Shown piece by piece: positions 1 to 9,090 of a DNA stretch of 64,000 nucleotides; position 1 is the stretch's first letter; each line of letters opens with the position of its first letter. Below the pieces are notes generated by a model. The model was not told the DNA's origin. It worked only from the letters and a program-made list of their open reading frames with translations, and ran no database searches. This DNA is from Chitinophagales bacterium (GTDB lineage: Bacteria; Bacteroidota; Bacteroidia; Chitinophagales; Saprospiraceae). The stretch covers positions 1 to 64,000 of the forward strand of contig JAIXKS010000058.1 in NCBI GenBank assembly GCA_026928325.1. The letters are read 5' to 3'. The position numbers and the translations under genes are program-made.

Positions 1-70
1 ATGACGAGTATTTTTAACGATGAGATTTGGAAAAAGAACGACATTTCATTAAGATTTTTTTGTGGAGAGC
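1..70 (+). repeat. Truncated copy of the MITE-like repeat (right half)
   Basis: This stretch matches the right half of the repeat seen complete at 76-230, 31458-31611 and 51376-51536: the segment ending the central palindrome, then 'TTTTTAACGATGAGATTTG', then the terminal inverted repeat. The window edge cuts off its left half. It lies head-to-tail with the next copy, so the element may be tandemly duplicated here. Confidence 0.7.
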
Positions 71-75
71 ACTGT

Positions 76-230
76 GCTCTGTCTATAAAAAGACTTAAAT
101 AATAATGGAAGTTGTTTTTTTAAAGATCAAGGCGAAAACACAGGCATAGTGGTAACTATGGCGAGTATTTTTAACGATGAGATTTGAAAAAAGAACAACA
201 TTTTATTAATTTCTTTATTTTGACGGAGCA
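76..230 (+). repeat. MITE-like inverted-repeat element, about 155 bp
   Basis: It starts GCTCTGTCTATAAAAAGACTT and ends with a related inverted sequence (TGACGGAGC). The centre holds CATAGTGGTAACTATG, an inverted repeat. There is no coding capacity. Related copies lie at 31458-31611, 34421-34578 and 51376-51536 (inverted), with short terminal-repeat-only versions at 23726-23785 and 56762-56809. All are intergenic. The structure suggests a non-autonomous element moved by a transposase not encoded in this window. Confidence 0.75.
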
Positions 231-276
231 TTAAAGGTGCAGTGAATGGGCAAGGATTATTTTGAAAATATAATAG

Positions 277-756
277 ATGGATATGCATAAGACTTGGTAT
301 ATAGCTTTTATATTGTTTTTTTTCAGCCTTTCGGCAAATAGCCAGCAGCTAATTGTTAAAGTTAGTATGGATACGCTTTATGCTGACGACTATCTCAGCG
401 TAGAATTTACTTTAAATAATCTCGAAGGCAATTTTATAACGCCTGATTTTAGCGATTGGAAGATTATATCCGGGCCTAATACGTCCTCTAGTTTTACCAT
501 GATAAACGGTGTAACAAGCCAAAAAAAAACCTTTAGCTACGTCCTTCAACCGAAAAATAGCGGGACTTTATATCTTGGATCGATAGCTGTTGGCAATGAA
601 TCCATATCTATTGCTTCTCAGCCAATCCCTATTGTCGTGCTACATGCTGAAAACAAGCGTGTCCAATTAAAAGTGCAACCCAAGACCTTTACCTATGCTG
701 ACGATACGCCGACTCAATCTTCTGTCAAATCCAAAAGAGTTTTAAAGAAGTTCTGA
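277..756 (+). CDS. Short BatD-like protein (single N-terminal BatD domain)
   Basis: A 159-residue secreted protein. An N-terminal signal peptide (hydrophobic stretch at about 8-20, Ala-Asn-Ser-Gln cleavage region) is followed by one beta-rich domain. That domain parallels the first domain of the BatD protein encoded immediately downstream: both have a D-F-S-x-(W/F)-K-I-(I/V)-S-G-P segment, a run of serines and an I-N-G motif before an aromatic-rich strand. No C-terminal membrane helix is present, unlike full BatD. The stop lies one base before the next ATG, so the two are co-transcribed. Full BatD proteins belong to the Bat (Bacteroides aerotolerance) family of periplasmic/inner-membrane proteins; this short version probably arose by partial duplication. 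Its function is unknown. Confidence 0.7.
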   Translation: MDMHKTWYIAFILFFFSLSANSQQLIVKVSMDTLYADDYLSVEFTLNNLEGNFITPDFSDWKIISGPNTSSSFTMINGVTSQKKTFSYVLQPKNSGTLYLGSIAVGNESISIASQPIPIVVLHAENKRVQLKVQPKTFTYADDTPTQSSVKSKRVLKKF

Positions 757-757
757 T

Positions 758-2470
758 ATGAATCCCGTTATGCTCAAGCCAATCACGCATCTTATCTTAC
801 TTTTGTTAATCATTCCCGTGGGACTATCCGCACAGAATGCCAGATTCTACATGGAAAGTGATCGAGATAAAATACAAATTGGAGAAACGGTAGCTTTAAC
901 GGCAACGCTCGAAAATATCAATTCGAACACCATCGCCATGCCAGATTTTTCACCTTTTAAGATCGTCAGCGGGCCGAGCAAATCGTCATCTATCAGCATT
1001 ATCAACGGAAAAAAAACGAGTTCCATTGCTTATCAATATATCCTTATGGCGACCGAAGCTGGCAAGATAAAAATAAGCCCTGCTTCCGCAAAAATCGGAT
1101 CCAAAGATATTTTTTCTAATGATCTAACCATCGAAGTTACTACCGGAAATATAGCAGCTGCCTTTGCGGAAGATGTAACCGGAGATATCAACCTAAGACT
1201 TGAAATTTCGTCAACAACAGGATATATCGGCCAACAATTGGTCTTAGACTATGCCATCTATACTCGGGAAAATATCGCTTCCTACGATTTTTTAAATCAA
1301 CCACAAGAAGATGGGTTTTACGTACTTCCGATTAATAACGTTCGAGAACGAGCACAGGTTAAAACCATCAAAGGCGTACCTTACAATTATCAGGTAGTCG
1401 CCAGACAAGTACTTTTCCCTCAAAAAACAGGAACATACACGATTGGTCCGATTAATATACGAGCCAATATCCCGGTTAATAACGGCGGTTCCTCTTTTTT
1501 CTTCAGAGAGTATAAACCGGTTACGATTACTTCCAATACTCTAAAAATCAATATTGCGGCACTTCCCGAACCACAACCCGAAAACTACTGTGGCGCTGTC
1601 GGCGATACCCAAATCAAAGCCAACCTACAAAAAGGAACCGTTCATGTTGGCCAGGCCATCGTCCTTACTGTAGAAATCGAGGGTAAAGGCGATCCTAAAA
1701 CGACAATAGCTCCTAAAATGAAAATTCCGGAAGGCCTCGAAGCCTATGAGCCTTCTTTGATTATAGACGAGTCTAAACAGATTAATACCGGCGTTCTTGT
1801 TCACAAAAAATACGAGTACATCTTCATTCCTAAGGAACCCAAAATATACACGCTCAATCCAGAATTAAGTTATTTTGATCCTGAAAAAAAAGCATATCAA
1901 ACCGTTTCTGGCGGTAGTTTTACGGTCAATGTCACAGAAGGTGACGCAACAGATTCAAAACCTCTAACCCTTTCAAAAGAGGGTTTGTCCGATATAAACG
2001 AAAATTACAAAGTATATAATCTCGAACAATATCGTTGGAAAACACCGCTCTATGTTTCGTCCATACTAGGGATAACCTTATTAACCTTAGGTGGCCTTTT
2101 TTATAAGAAGAAAAAAGCACAACATGTTGATACGCAACGCGCTAACTTCAACAAGGCTGAATCTGTAGCGCAACGACATTTAGCGAAAGCTGCGGAGTAT
2201 AAATCCAATCAAGATTTTAAAGCCTTTTATGAAGAAATCGCATCTGCCACAACTGGATATGTGATAAAAAAATATGCAATTCCGCATAGTGAAGCTTCCG
2301 TCAATAATATCGTCCAATGGCTTACAACCAAGGGTGTTTCTCAAGAATTAATCGACCATTATCAATGGATTCACAAGCAAGCGGAACTTGCAAGATTTGC
2401 TGGCACTTTTGGTGATATGGATGAAGTTTATACCACAGCTTCTCAATTTATCGCAGGAATGATAGCCTAA
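758..2470 (+). CDS. batD: BatD family protein
   Basis: A 570-residue BatD-type protein. It has a signal peptide (residues about 5-25), several beta-sandwich repeats over roughly residues 27-400, a transmembrane helix at about 428-448 (VSSILGITLLTLGGLFY) followed by a KKKK stretch, and a helical cytoplasmic tail of about 120 residues. This is the usual BatD arrangement and length. BatD proteins normally sit with BatA/BatB (von Willebrand domain) and BatC/BatE (TPR) proteins in Bacteroidota. None of those is visible downstream, and the region upstream is outside the window. It follows the short BatD-like gene by one base. The role in oxidative-stress or aerobic tolerance comes from family naming and is not well established mechanistically. 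Confidence 0.85.
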   Translation: MNPVMLKPITHLILLLLIIPVGLSAQNARFYMESDRDKIQIGETVALTATLENINSNTIAMPDFSPFKIVSGPSKSSSISIINGKKTSSIAYQYILMATEAGKIKISPASAKIGSKDIFSNDLTIEVTTGNIAAAFAEDVTGDINLRLEISSTTGYIGQQLVLDYAIYTRENIASYDFLNQPQEDGFYVLPINNVRERAQVKTIKGVPYNYQVVARQVLFPQKTGTYTIGPINIRANIPVNNGGSSFFFREYKPVTITSNTLKINIAALPEPQPENYCGAVGDTQIKANLQKGTVHVGQAIVLTVEIEGKGDPKTTIAPKMKIPEGLEAYEPSLIIDESKQINTGVLVHKKYEYIFIPKEPKIYTLNPELSYFDPEKKAYQTVSGGSFTVNVTEGDATDSKPLTLSKEGLSDINENYKVYNLEQYRWKTPLYVSSILGITLLTLGGLFYKKKKAQHVDTQRANFNKAESVAQRHLAKAAEYKSNQDFKAFYEEIASATTGYVIKKYAIPHSEASVNNIVQWLTTKGVSQELIDHYQWIHKQAELARFAGTFGDMDEVYTTASQFIAGMIA

Positions 2471-2576
2471 TATTTACGACATTGTAGCGTTGAATCTAAA
2501 GGAAATTCTTATAGAAATACAAAACTGAAAAAGAAGATTCATGATTAGGGATGTGCTTTTAACTCATTCCATAAAA

Positions 2577-3680
2577 TCAAATCAAAAATTTTCCATTTTC
2601 ATAGATTAACTTGCCATCTGCCCAGATTTGACCACCATCCTTCATATCAGCAATCATATCCCAATGCACAGAAGAACTGTTTTTTCCTCCTGTTTGCTTA
2701 TAAGATTGCCCTACAGCCATATGAACCGAACCCCCAATTTTTTCATCAAACAAAATGTTTTTTGTTGTGCGCTGAATGTGGTAATTAGTACCAATAGCAA
2801 CTTCACCAAAATATCTGGCACCTTCTATTGCAAACACTTGATCCAAGACTTCTTGACCTTTTTCGGCAGACCATCGTACAACCTGACCTTGTTCTATCTC
2901 CAACTTAATACCCACAACCTCTGTTCCCAAATAAATCGATGGATAGTCAAAGTAAATATATCCTTCGACAGAATCTTCAATCGGTCCGGAAAACACTTCG
3001 CCGCTAGGCATATTATTGCGACCATCTGAATTAATCCAAATTCTATCTTTCACACTAAATCGCACATCTGACTTTTTGTTTTTATACTGAATTTGATCGC
3101 ATTTATTAAGATAATCGACTATTTTTTGTTGTGATTCTCGCACTTGTATCCAACTCTGGGCAGGATCTTCATCGTATAATCGACAAGCATCATAAACAAA
3201 ATGTTCGTATTCTTCTAAGCTCATGCCCGCTTCTTGAGCCGAAGCTTGAGTCGGAAACTGACACAGACATCGCTTTAAACTTCGATCTGCTATCCGTTCG
3301 GAATATATCTGATTGATCACCTGGTTGGCCTGCATGCTACGTGCTGTTTTTGCAGAATCGTTATTTTGGTCTTCTCGCAAATTAAAAGGAGCTCGAATGA
3401 CAAGATAAGCGTCAAACGTCTCCATCATCTCCCTTTTAAATGGATTGACATAATCTAATTGTGCGTCATCGGCTTCTGTTATAAAAATCTTTTGTTGCTC
3501 ACTAAAAGTCATTTGATACTCTACATGTGCACCCACTCGAATCGCCGCTCGATACACTTCTCTCAATAGAGACTCTGCCAATGAAGTAGTAGTAATATAA
3601 AGTTTTTCTCCCTTTTTTAATTCCAAACAATAATGAACCAAAAGGTGCGCATATTTTTGAAGGATGGTTTTCGACATCAT
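2577..3680 (-). CDS. M29 family aminopeptidase
   Basis: Predicted metallo-aminopeptidase of the M29 (AmpS/PepS/aminopeptidase T) family, cytoplasmic, about 367 residues from the chosen start, which matches the family's 370-410. Supporting segments are the N-terminal LLVHYCLELKKGEKLYI, the central NMPSGEVFSGPIEDSVEGY block (Glu residues that ligate metal in the family), EGARYFGEVAIGTN, and HWDMIADMKDGGQIWADG near the C-terminus, where His and Asp complete the bimetal site. The frame is open to 3713, but paired ATGs at 3680 and 3677 directly precede the conserved SKTILQKYA sequence, so I chose 3680. It is transcribed opposite to both neighbours. Confidence 0.88.
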   Translation of the reverse strand: MMSKTILQKYAHLLVHYCLELKKGEKLYITTTSLAESLLREVYRAAIRVGAHVEYQMTFSEQQKIFITEADDAQLDYVNPFKREMMETFDAYLVIRAPFNLREDQNNDSAKTARSMQANQVINQIYSERIADRSLKRCLCQFPTQASAQEAGMSLEEYEHFVYDACRLYDEDPAQSWIQVRESQQKIVDYLNKCDQIQYKNKKSDVRFSVKDRIWINSDGRNNMPSGEVFSGPIEDSVEGYIYFDYPSIYLGTEVVGIKLEIEQGQVVRWSAEKGQEVLDQVFAIEGARYFGEVAIGTNYHIQRTTKNILFDEKIGGSVHMAVGQSYKQTGGKNSSSVHWDMIADMKDGGQIWADGKLIYENGKFLI

Positions 3681-3785
3681 GATTATAATTTCAGATACAC
3701 GATAAAATAGCAAATGCTGTATAATTTTAGAAGCATTATTGAAGGCTTTTTGTTTAAAATTAACCCTAAAATTATAAAAAACATT

Positions 3786-3793
3786 TAATTTTG
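3786..3793 (+). promoter_or_regulatory. Candidate -7 element (TAATTTTG)
   Basis: This matches the Bacteroidota -7 consensus TAnnTTTG, 31 bases upstream of the ATG at 3825, in an AT-rich intergenic region between divergent genes. No clear -33 TTG box at the expected spacing was seen. Confidence 0.4.
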
Positions 3794-3824
3794 GATTTTA
3801 ATTACAATTTCTAATATTACCAGC

Positions 3825-6800
3825 ATGATGCGCATTCTAAAATATACTTTTTTCATCCTTTTAATCTTCATTTTTGAGCATTGCTCAAAAGAAGCCGCCA
3901 CCGCTAAACGACCTATCGAAAATTGGGTTTTTCGGTCTGTCCTTGATTGGAATCCTCGGATGATTACGCTAGCACTATCCGATCAGGTGTGGGCAGCTTA
4001 CCATACTTCTACCGGAGGATTATACAAAGTATGGAAAGGCAGTGTATATTTTGACGGCGCTGTTTACACCAAGGCACACGGACCACAACCCATAAGTTTA
4101 GGTAATAGTTACTTCGAAAACGAGTACACCAATCCGTGGTTTTTACTTCATGGCACCGACACCATAGCGGTAGATTATCGGTATTTAGGCCATCGGTTTG
4201 TCAAAGAGCGCGTTCAATTGATGTACCAGTTGACCAGCCCATCCTTACCGGCGCCCATCCGCATTTTTGAAGCAGCAGACGCATCCATGAAAGGCGGAAA
4301 TCCCGTATTTGAAAGGAATTTTAGTACAGAAAACATCCCTGATGGCTACCAACTCGGATTAAAATTTAATTTTAACTCCATCAAAAATGAAGACGCCATT
4401 CAAACAGACGGGCAATTGACCCTTACAAATAAAGAAGAAGTTCAATACGACGACGTCAAATCCCTAAAAGTAAATGGCTATTTATGGCTTAAAAATCAAG
4501 CGTGGACCAAGCTCAACTTACAACTCTTGGAAACACCGGTGATAGAAAATAAAAATATTGCCGGAGAGGCATCTGAAGAAGACAAGGAAGAAGATCACAG
4601 CGAAGGATTAAAACTGATTGCAAAAAGCGATTGCAAAGCTTGTCATAACAAAACTAGACAAACCATTGGACCGGCTTATGTCGCTATAGCGCAAAAATAT
4701 GCGAAAACGCCCGAAAATGTCAGTTTACTAGTCTCAAAAATCAAACAAGGAGGTTCGGGCATTTGGGGCAGCCAAACGATGACACCTCACCTCGACCTCA
4801 AAGACGAAGTCCTCCAAGAAATGGTTCAATATATTTTGTCGCTAGATGAAAGTAAAAATAATGAAGCACCACAACAAGGCACTTCTCTAATCACAATGGA
4901 TCCGGATACAGAAATACTCGAGGAGGATTTGCTACCAGGCAGTGTTGTTAAAATATACCCGATACCGGCCAATACAAAAACATTGCCCACTTTTAGCAAA
5001 ACCGTTCATCCGAAAGAAGCGGGTATTTTATCCAATTTTGATAACCTTTCAGGCAATGATTTTAAAGGATGGAATGAAAATTTTGCCTTACAAGCAGAAG
5101 GTTATTTAAAAATAGAGGAAGCGGGAACGTACACCTTTCATTTGTGGAGTGACGACGGTTCCAAATTAGCGATCAATGGTCAGCAGGTTATCGATAATGA
5201 TGGGCTGCACGGCGCAGAATATAAAGATGCCAGCATCGCCATGAAAAAAGGATATTATCGCTTTGATATGGGCTTTTTCCAAGCCGGAGGAGGACAATTC
5301 CTTTCACTCAACTGGAAAAAACCAGGAGATACGGATTTTGAAGTGATTCCAGCGCTCTATTTTTATCATAAAAACGACGTTAAAGAGTTACTCAAAAATT
5401 ATAAATTGCCGATGGCGGATGCAACAAAAGTGCCGGGCGACCAATATCCATTACTCGATGTTCACCCGTCATTTGACCTATTCCAAGCCCGTCCTGATGA
5501 TTTCAAACCTATGGTTGGCGGTTTGGATTTTATGTCAGATGGCAGTATGATTGTCAGTACTTGGGATGCCGTAGGAGGTATCTATAAAGTAACGAATGTT
5601 CAAAGTGGAGATCCAGATAAAATGTCTTATAAACGCATCGCTTTCGGACTTGCCGAACCCCTCGGGCTTAAGGTCGTCAACGATACCATCTACGTTATGC
5701 AAAAGCAGGAAATCACGAGACTTATTGACACCGATGGCGATGAAATCATCGATGAGTACCAAGCCTTGTGTTATGATTGGAAGGTATCTTCCAATTTCCA
5801 CGAATTTGGATTTGGGTTGGCTTATAAAGACGGATATTTCTATGCTACACTTGCGACGGCTATTGTTCCTGGAGGTGCCAGTGTCAATCCTCAGATTCCG
5901 GACCGAGGAAAAGTAATCAAAGTCAACAAAAATACTGGTGAATTGACTTTCGTAGCCTCCGGCTTACGCACGCCCAACGGAGTTGGCATTGGATATCAAG
6001 GAGAAGTCTTCGTAGCAGACAATCAAGGCGATTGGCTGCCTTCCTCCAAGATTGTGCATGTTCGCGATGGCGCTTGGTTTGGATCGAGATCTGTTGACCC
6101 TGAAGGCACCAAAGACAAAAAAGAAGATTTGCCTTTGGTTTGGTTGCCCCAGGATGAAATCGGCAATTCTCCAAGTACACCGTTAGCGATCGATTTAGGG
6201 CCTTATAAAGGTCAGATGATCCACGGAGAAGTCACCCACGGAGGTGTCAAAAGAGTTTTTGTAGAGGAAGTCAATGGCCAATTGCAAGGTGCTGTATTTC
6301 GTTTTATACAAGGATTGGAAGCGGGCGTCAATCGGTTGGCTTGGGGTCCGAATCAAGAATTATACATCGGAGGTATCGGCAATCCGGGCAATTGGGGACA
6401 ATCCGGCAAGCAGTACTATGGACTCCAGCGATTAGTTTTCAATCAACGATCTACCTTCGAAATGCTGGCTGTACGCGCCAAATCCAATGGTATGGAAATT
6501 GAATTCACGGAACCTTTGGAGCCTGGTGATGGATGGAATTTAGCTGATTATGAAGTAAAACAATGGTATTATTTGCCAACAGAAAATTATGGTGGTCCTA
6601 AGATGAATGAACAAACTCTGCCTATAAAAAGTGCCTCCGTATCCGAGGACCGCACCAAGGTATTCCTTCAAATAGATGGTCTTAAAGACAATCACGTGGT
6701 ATATATCCATTTGAAAAAGCGCTTCGTTAGCGAATTGTATCACGAATTGTGGAGTAGTGAAAGCTGGTACACCCTCAATCAGATTCCCAAAGATAAACCT

Positions 6801-7496
6801 GGAAGTATCCTTAAAAATCCTTATTCAAACGCCTTGAATACACTCAATGATGCGGAAATAAAAGCCGGCTGGCAGCTGCTATTCAATGGAAAAAACCTTT
6901 CAGGATGGCGCAATTATAAAAAACAAACTATTGGCAGCGGTTGGATTGTGCAAGATGGCGCTATTCATCTCAATGCCGTACCATCCAAAGATGGCAATTG
7001 GCAGGTTGATGATGGTGGAGATATTATCACGGACAAAAGTTATGAGAATTATGAATTCCGTTGCGAATGGAAGATTGGCAATTGTGGCAATAGCGGAATA
7101 ATCTTCAATGTCGTCGAGGACGATAAGTACAACTACGTCTGGGAAACTGGTCCTGAAATGCAAGTTCTTGACAATTCGTGTCACCCGGATGCACGGTACG
7201 TCACCCATAAAGCCGGAGATTTATACGATATGATAGCTTGTAAGTACCCGGTAGTTAAGCCTGCTGGAGCTTGGAATGAGGTTCGCATCGTCAATAATCG
7301 AGGCAAGGTGGATTTTTGGCTCAATGGTACCCAAGTTGTTTCCTTTATGATGCATGATGATACTTGGAAGGACATGATTGCACGTAGTAAATTTAAGGAA
7401 ATGTCCGGTTTTGGCTTGGCTAAAGGTGGACATATCGCTTTACAAGACCATGGTGATAAGGTATGGTATCGCAACATTAAAATAAAAACACTTTAA
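3825..7496 (+). CDS. Multidomain lipoprotein: cytochrome c, PA14, beta-propeller and DUF1080
   Basis: A 1223-residue exported lipoprotein with a hydrophobic leader and lipobox-like Cys at residue 20 (FEHC-S). Domains in order: a beta-rich N-terminal region; a class I c-type cytochrome around residues 260-345 with heme motif CKACH near 270 and a distal Met-rich segment; a PA14 carbohydrate-binding-type domain around 400-515 (TYTFHLWSDDGSKLAINGQ); a sorbosone/glucose dehydrogenase-like beta-propeller around 555-880 (GLRTPNGVGIG, FVADNQGDWLPSS); and a C-terminal DUF1080 (3-keto-disaccharide hydrolase-like, laminin-G fold) domain from about 1015 (LLFNGKNLSGW) to the end. The combination is typical of Bacteroidota and Planctomycetota proteins that process sugars at the cell surface or periplasm, with electrons leaving through the heme. 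The substrate cannot be read from sequence. Confidence 0.82.
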   Translation: MMRILKYTFFILLIFIFEHCSKEAATAKRPIENWVFRSVLDWNPRMITLALSDQVWAAYHTSTGGLYKVWKGSVYFDGAVYTKAHGPQPISLGNSYFENEYTNPWFLLHGTDTIAVDYRYLGHRFVKERVQLMYQLTSPSLPAPIRIFEAADASMKGGNPVFERNFSTENIPDGYQLGLKFNFNSIKNEDAIQTDGQLTLTNKEEVQYDDVKSLKVNGYLWLKNQAWTKLNLQLLETPVIENKNIAGEASEEDKEEDHSEGLKLIAKSDCKACHNKTRQTIGPAYVAIAQKYAKTPENVSLLVSKIKQGGSGIWGSQTMTPHLDLKDEVLQEMVQYILSLDESKNNEAPQQGTSLITMDPDTEILEEDLLPGSVVKIYPIPANTKTLPTFSKTVHPKEAGILSNFDNLSGNDFKGWNENFALQAEGYLKIEEAGTYTFHLWSDDGSKLAINGQQVIDNDGLHGAEYKDASIAMKKGYYRFDMGFFQAGGGQFLSLNWKKPGDTDFEVIPALYFYHKNDVKELLKNYKLPMADATKVPGDQYPLLDVHPSFDLFQARPDDFKPMVGGLDFMSDGSMIVSTWDAVGGIYKVTNVQSGDPDKMSYKRIAFGLAEPLGLKVVNDTIYVMQKQEITRLIDTDGDEIIDEYQALCYDWKVSSNFHEFGFGLAYKDGYFYATLATAIVPGGASVNPQIPDRGKVIKVNKNTGELTFVASGLRTPNGVGIGYQGEVFVADNQGDWLPSSKIVHVRDGAWFGSRSVDPEGTKDKKEDLPLVWLPQDEIGNSPSTPLAIDLGPYKGQMIHGEVTHGGVKRVFVEEVNGQLQGAVFRFIQGLEAGVNRLAWGPNQELYIGGIGNPGNWGQSGKQYYGLQRLVFNQRSTFEMLAVRAKSNGMEIEFTEPLEPGDGWNLADYEVKQWYYLPTENYGGPKMNEQTLPIKSASVSEDRTKVFLQIDGLKDNHVVYIHLKKRFVSELYHELWSSESWYTLNQIPKDKPGSILKNPYSNALNTLNDAEIKAGWQLLFNGKNLSGWRNYKKQTIGSGWIVQDGAIHLNAVPSKDGNWQVDDGGDIITDKSYENYEFRCEWKIGNCGNSGIIFNVVEDDKYNYVWETGPEMQVLDNSCHPDARYVTHKAGDLYDMIACKYPVVKPAGAWNEVRIVNNRGKVDFWLNGTQVVSFMMHDDTWKDMIARSKFKEMSGFGLAKGGHIALQDHGDKVWYRNIKIKTL

Positions 7497-7512
7497 ATGG
7501 GCGTGTTTCCGT

Positions 7513-8607
7513 TTGATATTAGATAGTAAAATATACGACTTGCTTCAACCCAAACAATTTGCGGCTCTTTTACTGGCTTGGTCTCGGCAAAATGTCCGTG
7601 ATTTGCCATGGAAAGCCGATCGTGACCCTTATAAAATCTGGTTGTCTGAGATCATCTTGCAACAGACTCGTGTACAGCAAGGTATGCCCTACTATCTGCG
7701 ATTTATAAAAACTTATCCAGATATTCATACCTTAGCTTCCGCAAGTGAAAACCAAATTATCAAGTCTTGGGAAGGTCTAGGATACTATACACGTGCAAGA
7801 AATTTGCACAAGGCGGCGAAGATCGTTTCCGACCAATACAACGGTATTTTCCCGCAAAAATATACTGATTTGTTGGCTTTGCCGGGTATTGGCCCGTATA
7901 GTGCCGCTGCCATTGCTTCCTTTGCCTATGACGAAGCAGTTCCCGTCATAGATGGAAATGTATTGAGAGTCATCGCCAGACTATTGGGTTCCGAATTGCC
8001 GATTGATACTCAAGCAGGCAAAAATCTCATACAAACCTATGTCGAAGCTGCCATTCTAGAGGCTCAACCTTCGCTATTTAACCAGGCTATTATGGATTTT
8101 GGTGCTACCCATTGCAAACCCATTGCACCGCTTTGTGATCAATGTCCATTCGCAGAAAAGTGTGTCGCAAGGCTGCAAAGAAAAACAGCACTTATCCCGA
8201 TAAAAAAGCAGAAAATCAAAAAAACGCTACGCCATGTGGTTTATTTAGAATTTTACATAGCAGAAAAATACACCTTGTTGCAGCGGCAAAATACCGACGA
8301 TATCTGGAAAGGGATGTATTTATTTCCCGTATTAGCGGCAGCCAATAATGATTTGGTGACAGCAGTGAAAAAAATGATTTTTGAACTTTTTGGCGAAAAT
8401 TTAGCTTTCAATATACATAAGGCCTTGGAAAAGCCGCTGAAACAAATTTTGACGCACCGTGTTATTTACGCTGATTTCTATCAGGTTTATATGAAAACAA
8501 AGCCTCAAAAAATAAATAAAAACTTTAATTTGGTAGAACGTGTTAAAATACAGAACTTTGCGATGCCAAAAATATTAACAAACTATCTCAAACTTATAAA
8601 TCATTAA
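7513..8607 (+). CDS. mutY: A/G-specific adenine glycosylase MutY
   Basis: DNA glycosylase that removes adenine mispaired with 8-oxoguanine. The HhH-GPD core spans residues 25-200: WLSEIILQQTRV with catalytic Glu46, LPGIGPYSAAAI (helix-hairpin-helix), and VIDGNVLRV with catalytic Asp147. A 4Fe-4S cluster loop has Cys at 201, 208, 211 and 217 (C-x6-C-x2-C-x5-C). The C-terminal part (about 230-360) is the NUDIX-like 8-oxoG recognition domain. Length 364 is normal. The start is TTG at 7513, with no better ATG before the conserved region. It is the first gene of a tight mutY-ssb-gldE-gldD run, an order common in Bacteroidota. Confidence 0.94.
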   Translation: MILDSKIYDLLQPKQFAALLLAWSRQNVRDLPWKADRDPYKIWLSEIILQQTRVQQGMPYYLRFIKTYPDIHTLASASENQIIKSWEGLGYYTRARNLHKAAKIVSDQYNGIFPQKYTDLLALPGIGPYSAAAIASFAYDEAVPVIDGNVLRVIARLLGSELPIDTQAGKNLIQTYVEAAILEAQPSLFNQAIMDFGATHCKPIAPLCDQCPFAEKCVARLQRKTALIPIKKQKIKKTLRHVVYLEFYIAEKYTLLQRQNTDDIWKGMYLFPVLAAANNDLVTAVKKMIFELFGENLAFNIHKALEKPLKQILTHRVIYADFYQVYMKTKPQKINKNFNLVERVKIQNFAMPKILTNYLKLINH

Positions 8608-8638
8608 TTTTATTCCTTAGATTAATAAATCAAAATTC

Positions 8639-9058
8639 ATGGTAAATAAAGTCATACTCGTCGGCAACCTAGGAAAAGATCCTGAAGTTAGAACATTAGA
8701 ATCTGGAAATAAAAGTTGCAACTTTTCCTTAGCAACCAATGAAAGCTATAAAGATAAAAATAACACTTGGCAAACACTGACCGAATGGCACAATGTCGTA
8801 GCTTGGAATTATCTTGCCGAAAAGGCAGAAAGAGACCTTCGCAAAGGAAGTAGTGTATATGTAGAGGGAAAAATCGTGTATAGAAAATATACCGATAAAG
8901 AAGGGAATGAAAGATATATCACTGAAATCGTTGCCAATAATCTTTATTCTTTAGACAAGAAAGACAAATTAACAACGTCCGAAGGTTCTTTTTCAACCCC
9001 AAGCCTGGACAATAAATCACATAAAACCGATCCGGAGGAAAACGATCTTCCATTTTAA
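8639..9058 (+). CDS. ssb: Single-stranded DNA-binding protein
   Basis: SSB of 139 residues with an OB fold at about 1-105: MVNKVILVGNLGKDPEVR at the N-terminus, WHNVVAWNYLAEKA in the middle, and GSSVYVEGKIVYRKYTDKEG. A short acidic tail ends DPEENDLPF, the protein-interaction tip equivalent to DDDIPF in Escherichia coli. SSB coats single-stranded DNA in replication, repair and recombination. It lies between mutY and gldE. Confidence 0.95.
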   Translation: MVNKVILVGNLGKDPEVRTLESGNKSCNFSLATNESYKDKNNTWQTLTEWHNVVAWNYLAEKAERDLRKGSSVYVEGKIVYRKYTDKEGNERYITEIVANNLYSLDKKDKLTTSEGSFSTPSLDNKSHKTDPEENDLPF

Positions 9059-9090
9059 ACCGGATTATTTTTAAATCAATATTTTTTACC

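Noticed and set aside
2628..3029. Opposite-strand frame inside the M29 aminopeptidase gene (and similar long frames inside other genes)
   Set aside because: Shadow frames of clear genes, lacking independent support.
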